Positions 9,641 through 16,777 of a stretch of DNA of 24,927 nt are shown piece after piece (within the stretch, counting starts at the first letter, position 1; every line of letters begins with the position of its first letter). Made by a program: the position numbers and the translations under genes. The stretch is taken from contig JAOZRI010000003.1 in NCBI GenBank assembly GCA_029940235.1, positions 1-24,927 of the forward strand, read 5' to 3'. The DNA comes from Desulfobacula sp. GTDB taxonomy: Bacteria > Desulfobacterota > Desulfobacteria > Desulfobacterales > Desulfobacteraceae. Under the pieces are notes generated by a model. The model ran no database searches, was not told the DNA's origin, and saw only the letters and a program-made list of their open reading frames with translations.

Positions 9641-11749
9641 TTACCATGAATAACCATGGATTTTTGCCAAACTAATATAATCAGCCATGACAAGATAAGC
9701 CTGATCCATTAACATTTTTTTAAAATCATTAACCATTGTCTCTTTTTCATCATAGCTTTCCATTGGCTCTTTGCCCATGGCTTTTAAATAATCGTTTTCA
9801 ATATCAAGCTCAGACTGCTCATATTGTTTTTTCTTGGATTTTCTCTGCTCAAGGTTTAAAGAGACTGAAGTCTCTTTATTTAACTGGGATATAATATCAA
9901 TTCTTTTGTTAAGGTAGTTTATTCCAGGATCTTTAGCAGACCTTTTAGTATATTGTCTATTAAGAGTGTTCTCAATATTCTGAAGCCCTTTATAGGGGAT
10001 ATAGGATGTTTTAATTGTTGTGTCCCAGGGCAGGGCGCCTTCAAGAGAGCTCTCTCCTGTATCTTCGATTTCATAAATTTGTGGAAATTTGATATCAGGT
10101 ACTATACCAAGATTCTGGGTGCTTTCCCCTGAAACACGATAAAATTTTGCACTGGTGAGTTTAAGTTTCCCTTCTCCAAGAGGCTGTAATTCCTGAACTG
10201 TACCTTTACCAAAGCTTCTTGTGCCGACAATAACACCTCTATTATAATCTTTAATAGCTCCTGCAAATATTTCTGACGCTGAAGCACTCATCCTGTTTAT
10301 CAATACAATAAGAGGGCCTGAATATGCAATGCCAGGATCGTTATCATATAATCGGGAAACCTGGTATTTTGTTTTGATCTGTACAATAGGGCCTGACTTG
10401 AGAAACAGCCCGGTTAACTGACTTGCTTCTTTTAAAGAACCGCCGCCATTGTCCCTTAAGTCAATAATCAGTCCGTCAATATTCTCTTGTTTTAATTGAA
10501 CAAGTAATTTTTCAACATCTTTTGTTGTGCTTTTATAATCTTTATCACCTCTGTTATAAGCTTTGAAATCAATATAAAAATTGGGTATTTCAATAACGCC
10601 TATTTTAAGGTTTTGTCCATCATGTTCAATTGTAATTGTATCTTTTTTTGCAGACTGCTCTTCGAGTTTAACACGATCCCGTTTTATCTGGATTGTTCTG
10701 GTTGAATTGTTTTTTTTTGCAGGTATTATTTTTAATCGCACAAATGTGTTTTTAGGGCCTCTTATCAATTTGACAACATGATCAATTCGCTGTCCCATTG
10801 TATCTTTTATCTCTCCTTGCTCACCTTGACCCACACCAATGATTTTATCTCCAGGCATGAGCAGGTTGGATTTTTCAGCAGGGCCTTTAGGAATTAAACG
10901 AACTACTTTGGTGTATTCATATTCAGTTTGAAGAACTGCTCCAATACCTTCAAGGGAGAGGCTCATATGAATATCAAAATCTTCAGAAGCCCTTGGTGGA
11001 AAAAATTGGGTATGGGGGTCAAAACTTGAGGTGACTATGTTCATTAAAATTTGAAAAATATCATTTGAATCGGTTTGTAACAGCCGTTTAAGTCTGTTTG
11101 AGTATGTTTTTTCAAGTGTTTGAGTAATGGAATCACTATCACTGTTTTCATCTTTATGATTCAGGATCAGAGATATAATATGGTTTTTCAGCTCTTTTTT
11201 CCACAATTGGTGCAGGCTTTGTTTATCAGTTTGCCAATGCCGCAAGTCATACTCAATCACCATGGATTCATTTTTAGAAAAATCTAACTCTTTTTCCCAT
11301 GTTTTTATTAATGAAGAGATATATGCAAGCCTCTGTTTTGATCTATTCATGTATAAATCAAATATTTGAAATCCTGTGTTGAGTCTTCCTCTTTTAAGGT
11401 CATCATCAAAACGGAACTGGTATTGTTCAAATAAATTAATATCCTTTAAAGTAAATAATTCTTTACGTGGGTCAAGTCTTTTTAAATATTGATGGAGAAT
11501 AGTAGAAGACATGTTGTCATCTAATTTTTTTTCAAGGTAGTGATATCTTTCAAGAGCTCTTATTATTTTTATACATTGAAAAGAGTGTTCAGATTTTGGT
11601 TTAATAAAATTATTTGTGTCACCCTTTGCCCAGACAATGGACGAATATGTGAAAATCAAGAGTATAAAAATAATGGATTGCAGGTAAACCCAGATTTGCT
11701 TAGAGGTTTTAACAGTTTGCCGGTCACTATTTTTAAATTTTTGTATCAT
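9641..11749 (-). CDS. prc: Carboxy-terminal processing (tail-specific) protease, Prc type, peptidase family S41
   Basis: A 702-residue exported protease close in length to Escherichia coli Prc. It has a basic N-terminus and a hydrophobic signal segment (~20-38) ending SSIVWA. Next come a helical N-terminal region (LDPRKELF), a PDZ domain (~262-352, LEGIGAVLQ and GPAEKSNLLMPGDKIIGV) and the S41 core (GLIIDLRDNGGGSLKEA). The Ser-Lys dyad is visible: S490 in RMSASASE and K515 in FGKGTVQ, 25 residues apart as in Prc. The lysine/glutamate-rich C-terminus resembles the extra Prc domain. It degrades or trims periplasmic proteins from their C-termini. The start is ATG 11749, with AGGA eight bases upstream, overlapping the GTPase gene by 17 bases; a TTG at 11773 is less likely. 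It sits between rbgA and the AsmA-like gene in one operon. Confidence 0.92.
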   Translation of the reverse strand: MIQKFKNSDRQTVKTSKQIWVYLQSIIFILLIFTYSSIVWAKGDTNNFIKPKSEHSFQCIKIIRALERYHYLEKKLDDNMSSTILHQYLKRLDPRKELFTLKDINLFEQYQFRFDDDLKRGRLNTGFQIFDLYMNRSKQRLAYISSLIKTWEKELDFSKNESMVIEYDLRHWQTDKQSLHQLWKKELKNHIISLILNHKDENSDSDSITQTLEKTYSNRLKRLLQTDSNDIFQILMNIVTSSFDPHTQFFPPRASEDFDIHMSLSLEGIGAVLQTEYEYTKVVRLIPKGPAEKSNLLMPGDKIIGVGQGEQGEIKDTMGQRIDHVVKLIRGPKNTFVRLKIIPAKKNNSTRTIQIKRDRVKLEEQSAKKDTITIEHDGQNLKIGVIEIPNFYIDFKAYNRGDKDYKSTTKDVEKLLVQLKQENIDGLIIDLRDNGGGSLKEASQLTGLFLKSGPIVQIKTKYQVSRLYDNDPGIAYSGPLIVLINRMSASASEIFAGAIKDYNRGVIVGTRSFGKGTVQELQPLGEGKLKLTSAKFYRVSGESTQNLGIVPDIKFPQIYEIEDTGESSLEGALPWDTTIKTSYIPYKGLQNIENTLNRQYTKRSAKDPGINYLNKRIDIISQLNKETSVSLNLEQRKSKKKQYEQSELDIENDYLKAMGKEPMESYDEKETMVNDFKKMLMDQAYLVMADYISLAKIHGYSW

Positions 11750-12581
11750 CTTCCATATCCTTTGGGGTTTCAAAACTTATTCTTCCAATCTTACCTGTTC
11801 TAAGTTCACGAATCAATAGTTGAGAGGCTTTTTGTATATTGACAACACCTCCCTTTTTTAAGCATCCCCTTGCTGTACCAACTTTTTCAATGAGAGCCTG
11901 AGCATCTTGGGGTAGGGTTTTTAAAAAAGGATACCGCTGCATCAAAAGATCAGGATAATGTTTTAAAAGGAGATTTCCAGCAAAAAAAGCAATATCATTA
12001 TAATCAATGGCTGTATCTGCTATGGCTCCGCTTGCAGCAAGGATATATGCTCTTTTTTCAGGTTCAATTATGGGCCATAATATTCCAGGAGTATCATAGA
12101 TATCAATATTGTTTTTTAAACTGGTTCTCTGATTGTGTCTTGTAATTGCCGGGACATTTCCTGTTTTGGCTATTTTTTTGCCAGCAAGGGTGTTTAAAAT
12201 AGTAGATTTGCCAGTATTTGGAATACCTACAACCATTATCCTTATTTTTCTGGCACGGTTCCTTTTAATTTTGCTTACACAATAGTTTAAAGATTCCCAA
12301 ACTTGAGATTTTTCAGTGCCTTCAATGGAGACAGCATAAGTATCTGTTTGATTTTTAAAATAATCCAGCCATAATTTTGTGTGTTCAGAATCTGCAAGGT
12401 CTTTTTTATTTAATATTTTTATCATAAGCTTGCCTTTGCAAAGTCTGCTCACAAGGGGGTTGGCACTTGCCATGGGCAATCTTGCATCGAGAATCTCCAA
12501 AACAGCATCTGTTTTTGATATGGCAGCTTTAAGCAAAGTTTTTGTTTCAAGCATATGGCCTGGAAACCATTGAATTGTCAT
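11733..12581 (-). CDS. rbgA: Circularly permuted GTPase of the RbgA/YlqF family (ribosome biogenesis)
   Basis: A 282-residue GTPase whose G motifs occur in permuted order, diagnostic for the YlqF/YawG group. G4 NKKD (58-61) comes first, then G1 GIPNTGKST (119-127), G2 around T147, and G3 DTPG (163-166). The start MTIQWFPGHM is the RbgA N-terminus. The C-terminal ~90 residues form the RNA-binding helical domain (KVGTARGCLKKGGVVNIQKAS). In Bacillus subtilis RbgA promotes late assembly of the 50S subunit; the same role is inferred here. ATG 12581 has an AAGAG-like site. It follows the phosphatase gene by 44 bases and its end overlaps the protease start, so it is an internal operon gene. Confidence 0.9.
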   Translation of the reverse strand: MTIQWFPGHMLETKTLLKAAISKTDAVLEILDARLPMASANPLVSRLCKGKLMIKILNKKDLADSEHTKLWLDYFKNQTDTYAVSIEGTEKSQVWESLNYCVSKIKRNRARKIRIMVVGIPNTGKSTILNTLAGKKIAKTGNVPAITRHNQRTSLKNNIDIYDTPGILWPIIEPEKRAYILAASGAIADTAIDYNDIAFFAGNLLLKHYPDLLMQRYPFLKTLPQDAQALIEKVGTARGCLKKGGVVNIQKASQLLIRELRTGKIGRISFETPKDMEDDTKI

Positions 12582-12625
12582 GTTTTTTAACTCTTTTATT
12601 TAAAATATAAATCGGCCAGTGGCGG

Positions 12626-13387
12626 TTATTTAAAGTTTGCCAGCAGGTCTTTTTGAATGCTTCTATTTGAAGCAATGATACCCTGGGCCGGAAAATCTGT
12701 GTTCCCGTTAAAATCACAGATTTTTCCACCTGCCTGTTCAACAATAAAAGCACCCGCTGCAATATCATAAAGATTTAAACTCATTTCCCAGAATCCATCC
12801 AGTCTGCCGCAGGCAACATAACAAAGGTCAATGGCAGCAGAACCATATCTTCTTATGTCCCTTAACTTAGGCGCAATCTTATTAAAATAGATAAGGCTGT
12901 TATTGCTAAGGTTTGCTCTTAAACAGGCAAATCCTGTACCCATTACACAATTTACAAGTTTGTCAGTTTTTGTAACACAAATGAGTTTGTCATTTAAAAA
13001 TGCACCACTATCATTATCAGCAAAAAATAACTCCCCCATTCTTGGGGCAAAAACAGCACCGAGAATAGTCTGACCTTTATACTGCACTGCAATACTTATG
13101 GAATAAAATGGCTGCTGATGAAAAAAAGATGTTGTTCCGTCTATGGGATCAATTATCCATATATAATCCGATGATTCGTTTGTTCTGCCAGTCTCTTCTC
13201 CAAAAATACCATGGGAAGGATATTTTTTTAAAATGTTGTTAACAAGAAAATCTTCAACTTGTTTATCTATGGTGGTTACAAGATCTTTTTTTCCCTTAAA
13301 ATCAACATCTGAAGGTTTTAAGAGTTTTTGTTCTTTTTTACAGATCTCACCTGCCTGGAGGATTATTTTTTTTAAAAAGGTTTTCAA
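12626..13387 (-). CDS. Inositol monophosphatase family protein (SuhB-like)
   Basis: A 253-residue Mg-dependent phosphatase of the IMPase family. Metal-binding motifs are complete: GEE at 63-65, the signature IDPIDGTTSF starting at I79 with D80 and D83, and DIAAGAF with D208 near the C-terminus. RYGSAAIDLCYVACGRLDGFWE is also typical. Substrates in this family include inositol-1-phosphate, NADP(H) phosphate, fructose-1,6-bisphosphate and PAP, and they cannot be told apart here. The only usable start is TTG 13387, because a stop lies in frame a short way upstream and no other start precedes the conserved helix; no Shine-Dalgarno is seen. It is 60 bases from the FlgC-like gene and 44 from rbgA, hence probably the second gene of the operon. 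Confidence 0.88.
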   Translation of the reverse strand: MKTFLKKIILQAGEICKKEQKLLKPSDVDFKGKKDLVTTIDKQVEDFLVNNILKKYPSHGIFGEETGRTNESSDYIWIIDPIDGTTSFFHQQPFYSISIAVQYKGQTILGAVFAPRMGELFFADNDSGAFLNDKLICVTKTDKLVNCVMGTGFACLRANLSNNSLIYFNKIAPKLRDIRRYGSAAIDLCYVACGRLDGFWEMSLNLYDIAAGAFIVEQAGGKICDFNGNTDFPAQGIIASNRSIQKDLLANFK

Positions 13388-13447
13388 GGGATTGTTTGTG
13401 TAATTAGTTATTTAAAAAAAGATAAAGGGCTGCTATTCAGCCTTATA

Positions 13448-13801
13448 TTATCCCAACATATCAATGAGTGATCCAATGGTTTCATCATAGTTTTTAATGA
13501 CTTTTGCGTTTGCCTTAAATCCATGTTCAATTACAATCTGGTTAACCAGCTCTTCGGCAATATCAGTATTGGATAATTCTTTTAACTCTCCGGTTGTACT
13601 TTTTGGATCATCCACAAGGGGGCCTGGGGTGTTAATTTTTGTTATTGTTGTTTTAACCTGATTATTTTCACCTTCGGTGTTGATTGCCCTGCTTTTTTTA
13701 AAATCATCGGAAAGGGCATTTGCAACATTATTGGCGCTGACTGACATCTGTTTTGAAAATGCTTGCAAAGCAGATACATTGCTGTTGATTCCTGTAATCA
13801 T
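13448..13801 (-). CDS. Short FlgC-like flagellar basal-body rod protein (orphan)
   Basis: A 117-residue protein with both ends of the flagellar rod/hook family. The N-terminal SALQAFSKQMSVSANNVANALSD (10-32) corresponds to the rod signature ANNVANxxTxGFK, with DDFKKSRA in place of the usual TxGFK part. The C-terminal SNTDIAEELVNQIVIEHGFKANAK (77-100) corresponds to the domain shared by FlgC, FlgF, FlgG and FlgE. It is shorter than typical FlgC (about 135-150 residues) because the middle is reduced. Rod proteins assemble across the periplasm by packing their terminal helices. No other flagellar gene is near, so it is either an accessory rod component or a paralogue with another job. The ribosome site is excellent (AGGGGAG seven bases before ATG). 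A sigma-54 candidate lies upstream. It heads the minus-strand operon. Confidence 0.8.
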   Translation of the reverse strand: MITGINSNVSALQAFSKQMSVSANNVANALSDDFKKSRAINTEGENNQVKTTITKINTPGPLVDDPKSTTGELKELSNTDIAEELVNQIVIEHGFKANAKVIKNYDETIGSLIDMLG

Positions 13802-13847
13802 ATTATTTTCTCCCCTAATGGTTTTTATAAATTATATTGAAAATACT

Positions 13848-13863
13848 TGCAATAATCGTGCTA
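13848..13863 (-). promoter_or_regulatory. Near-consensus sigma-54 promoter before the FlgC-like gene
   Basis: Minus strand reads TAGCACGATTATTGCA, against the consensus TGGCACGRNNNTTGCW: a single mismatch (the first G of GG), with exact 10-base spacing from AG to GC. The predicted start near 13837 leaves a ~36-base leader containing the AGGGGAG ribosome site. Sigma-54 control is common for rod and hook genes, so context agrees. No activator-binding site was identified. Confidence 0.55.
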
Positions 13864-13988
13864 AAAGTAATAAAAAAAGAAAATAATTAACCCTTCCCAT
13901 GATAATAGTGTTTAAGCCGGAAATAATGATAATTCACAATTTTAGTATTTGTATTATTGTTGTATCTTTAAAAATATGTTAACAAAAA

Positions 13989-14016
13989 ATGACAGGGATT
14001 ACAAATTATGTATAAA
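13989..14016 (+). promoter_or_regulatory. Sigma-70-type promoter for the isochorismatase-family gene
   Basis: ATGACA (13989-13994), 16 bases, then TATAAA (14011-14016); each box has one mismatch to consensus. The start near 14022 would give a ~20-base leader holding the strong GAGGAGG ribosome site just before ATG 14042. Confidence 0.5.
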
Positions 14017-14041
14017 ATATTCAAGTTAACGAGGAGGAAAA

Positions 14042-14584
14042 ATGTTTGAAATTGACAAAACTGTTATGCTTTTGATTGATGTCCAGGGTCAGCTGGCCCA
14101 GTTAATGTACCAAAAAGATAAATTGTTCAATTCGCTTGGTATAATGATCCAGGGGATGAAAGCTCTTGGAGTGCCCATAATCTGGATGGAGCAGATACCC
14201 AAAAATTTAGGGCCAACCACAGAAGTTGTTGCAAAATATATGACCAGTGAAGAACCCATTGAAAAATTTTCCTTCTCCTGCTGTAACGAACCTCGATTCA
14301 TGGACAGCTTTAAAAAAGCTGGTAAAACCCAGGTACTTTTAACTGGAATTGAAACGCATATCTGTGTGTTTCAGACTGGATATGATTTGATGAAGAAATA
14401 TGGATGCGATGTCCAGGTGGTTTCTGACTGTGTCTCTTCAAGGACAAAAGAAAACAGAGATATCGGTATTCAGCGCATTGTGCAGTGTGGTGGTCAGGTC
14501 AGTTGTGTTGAGATGATCTTTTTTGAATTATTAAAAGCTGCAAAGGGTGATGAGTTTAAACAGATAATTAAATTGATCAAATAG
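14042..14584 (+). CDS. Isochorismatase-family cysteine hydrolase
   Basis: A 180-residue cytoplasmic hydrolase with the family triad. D13 lies in LLIDVQ, K75 in EPIEKFSFS, and the nucleophile C108 in GIETHICVFQT, preceded by the family's usual glycine-rich strand end. The rest follows the alpha/beta fold (VQVVSDCVSSRTKENRDIGIQRI). Members cleave isochorismate, nicotinamide or other amides; no substrate determinant is clear. This small subgroup resembles the YcaC-like hydrolases whose substrates are mostly unknown. It is a single-gene unit with its own promoter and a very good ribosome site. It is divergent from the flagellar-type operon and ends at a strong hairpin. Confidence 0.88.
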   Translation: MFEIDKTVMLLIDVQGQLAQLMYQKDKLFNSLGIMIQGMKALGVPIIWMEQIPKNLGPTTEVVAKYMTSEEPIEKFSFSCCNEPRFMDSFKKAGKTQVLLTGIETHICVFQTGYDLMKKYGCDVQVVSDCVSSRTKENRDIGIQRIVQCGGQVSCVEMIFFELLKAAKGDEFKQIIKLIK

Positions 14585-14603
14585 ACTAAAGCGGGGAATC
14601 CGC

Positions 14604-14663
14604 AAGTTATCAGTTATCAGTTGTCAGTATGCTGATAACTGATAACTTTATCTTGTTTTTTTT
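14604..14663. terminator. Perfect 17-bp hairpin terminator between convergent genes
   Basis: AAGTTATCAGTTATCAG (14604-14620) pairs with its exact complement at 14632-14648 around an 11-base loop. The plus-strand side is followed by TTGTTTTTTTT. The arm itself is built of a 7-base unit TTATCAG repeated twice and followed by TTGTCAG. It ends the isochorismatase-family gene and may also serve the opposing gene. Confidence 0.8.
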
Positions 14664-14702
14664 GACAGAAACTAAGGAGTAAGGCATTAATATGATTATC
14701 TG

Positions 14703-15350
14703 TTAAACAGCAATTTGGAATGAGGAAGTATCATCTTCAGGCAGGTTATTGACTTTTACATAGGAATCTGAAGCCTGCTGAAGGTTACCAAATGCTTTGG
14801 ATTTATTTGATTCTGCCTGTTTTTCTGCTTTAAGCATCATAAGCTCAGATACAGCTCTGGATGCTGCCTGGGAGGCCTGGGAGGCTACTTTTATGTCTTG
14901 TGGAGAAGGGCTTACCGGAGCCAATGCAGCATTCTTAACCTGACGCATCTTCTGTATTGTTGCCTGGGGATCACCTGGCACTGGTGAGGTGTCAATGCTG
15001 ACTTCACCGCCAACAACATAGTTTTTCCCATCAGGCCCCTGCTTATAAGTAAAATGGGCTCCAGAAGTAATATATCGCCCTCCTGCAGCAATATGAGCCA
15101 TTTCATGCTGCCTGACTTTCGTATCAATTTGTTTAAGCTCCTGGAGAAGCTGCATCTCAGCCCGGGTAAGTTCATGGCCATGGATATCACTTGCTGTGGA
15201 ATTATTTTGAGTACCAGTCTGGCGATCGGTCTCTTTTGCATCAACCCGACTGTCTTTTGTTAAATTTTCATCAGGCGTTATCTGGGAAGTGTTGGAAATA
15301 GAATTTTGAACAAAGCCTGTATAATTATTATTTATAACCGAAATATTCAT
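14703..15350 (-). CDS. SprA-related putative metalloprotease
   Basis: A 215-residue protein with a zinc-protease-like HEMAH motif (H82, E83, H86) in KVRQHEMAHIAAGGRYITSGAHFTY. It continues into GPDGKNYVVGGEVSIDTSPVPGDPQATIQKM and a long alanine-rich helical stretch (VKNAALAPVSPSPQDIKVASQASQAASRAV). These blocks characterise the SprA-related family of putative metalloproteases. The N-terminal ~60 residues and the tail are low-complexity and polar, with no signal peptide. Biological role is not established. The helix downstream of HEMAH carries few obvious third zinc ligands, so catalysis is unproven. No clear ribosome site precedes the ATG, although a good promoter lies 22-50 bases upstream. 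It is a single-gene unit. Family call moderately sure; function unsure. Confidence 0.75.
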   Translation of the reverse strand: MNISVINNNYTGFVQNSISNTSQITPDENLTKDSRVDAKETDRQTGTQNNSTASDIHGHELTRAEMQLLQELKQIDTKVRQHEMAHIAAGGRYITSGAHFTYKQGPDGKNYVVGGEVSIDTSPVPGDPQATIQKMRQVKNAALAPVSPSPQDIKVASQASQAASRAVSELMMLKAEKQAESNKSKAFGNLQQASDSYVKVNNLPEDDTSSFQIAV

Positions 15351-15371
15351 TTTATCTTATTTCATAAGCTT

Positions 15372-15409
15372 ATATTAAAGATTTTTAATTATATTGACAA
15401 TTAATTGTC
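15372..15409 (-). promoter_or_regulatory. Promoter with 14-bp palindrome before the SprA-related gene
   Basis: On the minus strand TTGTCA (15395-15400), exactly 17 bases, then TAATAT (15372-15377). The -35 box is part of a perfect palindrome GACAATTAATTGTC at 15396-15409, positioned like an operator. The boxes and palindrome are seen; regulation is inferred. Confidence 0.5.
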
Positions 15410-15495
15410 TTGGCAAGAAAAATAACCAAAAAATATCATGGAGAGATATTGTAAATTGACTTTATGTTTTTCAATGCTTATTAATTGTTTTTACT

Positions 15496-15594
15496 AACCG
15501 CCATGTGGCGGATCTGGTTGAGTACCACATAATACCCTGAAGGGCAGAAACCAAAATATGAAAGAATACAAATTTATAACTTGTTCTTTTATAT
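15496..15594 (+). repeat. Structured interspersed repeat, copy A
   Basis: About 100 bases sharing long blocks with copy B at 20264-20379: AACCGCCATGT, TGAGTA, CCACA, AATACCCTG, AGGGCAGAAACCAAA, ATGAAAGAAT and TCTTTTATAT, in the same order and orientation. It contains the hairpin CCGCCATGTGGCGG (6-bp arms) and the palindrome CCCTGAAGGG. It lies between the divergent SprA-related and radical SAM genes, so it is intergenic. It is probably a REP/MITE-like element, but no terminal transposon ends were recognised. Confidence 0.75.
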
Positions 15595-15622
15595 GCACAA
15601 CAAAACAGGCAGGCCAAATAAT

Positions 15623-16777
15623 ATGAAAAAACAAGATAAATATCTGGGTTTTGAACAAGGGCCCATACGACCTCCCAGTGAGGCAAGCAGTCTTTTAATA
15701 CGATTGACACGTAACTGCCCGTGGAATCGATGTACATTCTGCAGAGTGTATAAAAAAGCAAAGTTTTCCTTACGATCCATGGAGAATATTATTAAAGATA
15801 TTGACTCTCTGCATAACTATATTGAAAAAATCAAACTAAATATTACAGTTGATGGATATATTGATAACAGAGCTGTTAATAACCTTTTCAACAGCCTGGA
15901 AGATAAAGACAGAGTTGCTCTTAATGCTGCTGTTAACTGGTATTCAACAGGCATGAAATCGATTTTTTTGCAGGATGCCAACTCCATGATCATAAAGCCC
16001 GATGATTTTGTATATATTCTTGAATATTTAAAAAAATGCTTTCCAGATATTGACAGAATTACAACCTATGCCAGAAGTCATACCATTGTGAGAATCAGGC
16101 AAAATGACCTGCGGCGTATGGCCGATGCAGGCTTAAACCGCGTCCATGTGGGCATGGAATCAGGATCAGACATTGTATTAAAAAAGATTAATAAAGGTAT
16201 TGATAAAGCAGGTCATATCAAGGCAGGTTTAAAAATAAAAAAAGCAGGTATGCAGTTGTCTGAATATGTGATGCCCGGCCTTGGTGGTATTGAGTACTCA
16301 ATTGAGCATGCAATGGAGACAGCTTCTGCACTTAACAGTATCAATCCTGATTTTATCAGAATCAGGACACTTGCTGTAACCAAGGGAACTAAACTTGCCC
16401 AGGAAGCTGAAACTGGAGATTTCCAAAAGCCCACTGATACCATGATGGCAAAAGAGTTAAGACTTTTCCTTGAAACCCTTGATGGAATAGATTCCCATAT
16501 CAAAAGTGATCACATTCTGAATCTATTTGAAACCATTGATGGAAAAATGCCTGAAGATAAAGATAAAATGATTAATATCATTGACAGTTTTTTTGAGCTT
16601 GATCCTGGCCAGAGGGCTTTATATCAGGTCGGTCGGAGAATGGGGTTTTTCCGTGGACCAGATGATATGGAATCAAGTCCCCATCTTGAAAGGATAAAGC
16701 AGACATGTGACCTTTATGGGGTTACACCTGATAATGTCGATTCAGTGATTGATGAATTAATGAAGCGTTTTGTCTGA
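15623..16777 (+). CDS. Uncharacterised radical SAM protein (Cx4Cx2C cluster motif)
   Basis: A 384-residue radical SAM enzyme. The cluster motif is CPWNRCTFC (C32, C37, C40), a Cx4Cx2C spacing rather than the common Cx3Cx2C. It is preceded by GPIRPPSEASSLLIRLTRN, a leader typical of one large uncharacterised group. Later blocks include RMADAGLNRVHVGMESGSD and KKAGMQLSEYVMPGLGG (SAM-binding glycine and barrel strands), then IRTLAVTKGTKLAQ. No B12 or accessory Fe-S domain is visible. The start is ATG 15623; earlier in-frame TTG 15581 and ATG 15593 fall inside or at the edge of the repeat and precede the conserved N-terminus. The 3' end overlaps hemW by eight bases, implying coupled expression. 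Reaction unknown. Confidence 0.85.
   Translation: MKKQDKYLGFEQGPIRPPSEASSLLIRLTRNCPWNRCTFCRVYKKAKFSLRSMENIIKDIDSLHNYIEKIKLNITVDGYIDNRAVNNLFNSLEDKDRVALNAAVNWYSTGMKSIFLQDANSMIIKPDDFVYILEYLKKCFPDIDRITTYARSHTIVRIRQNDLRRMADAGLNRVHVGMESGSDIVLKKINKGIDKAGHIKAGLKIKKAGMQLSEYVMPGLGGIEYSIEHAMETASALNSINPDFIRIRTLAVTKGTKLAQEAETGDFQKPTDTMMAKELRLFLETLDGIDSHIKSDHILNLFETIDGKMPEDKDKMINIIDSFFELDPGQRALYQVGRRMGFFRGPDDMESSPHLERIKQTCDLYGVTPDNVDSVIDELMKRFV

Noticed and set aside
14604..14648. Short tandem TTATCAG units as a possible CRISPR or variable repeat
   Set aside because: Two and a half 7-base units forming the arm of a perfect hairpin are explained by a terminator; there are no spacers.
15581..15622. N-terminal extension of the radical SAM protein from TTG 15581 or ATG 15593
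   Set aside because: The sequence falls on the edge of the interspersed repeat and precedes the conserved N-terminus; ATG 15623 fits better.
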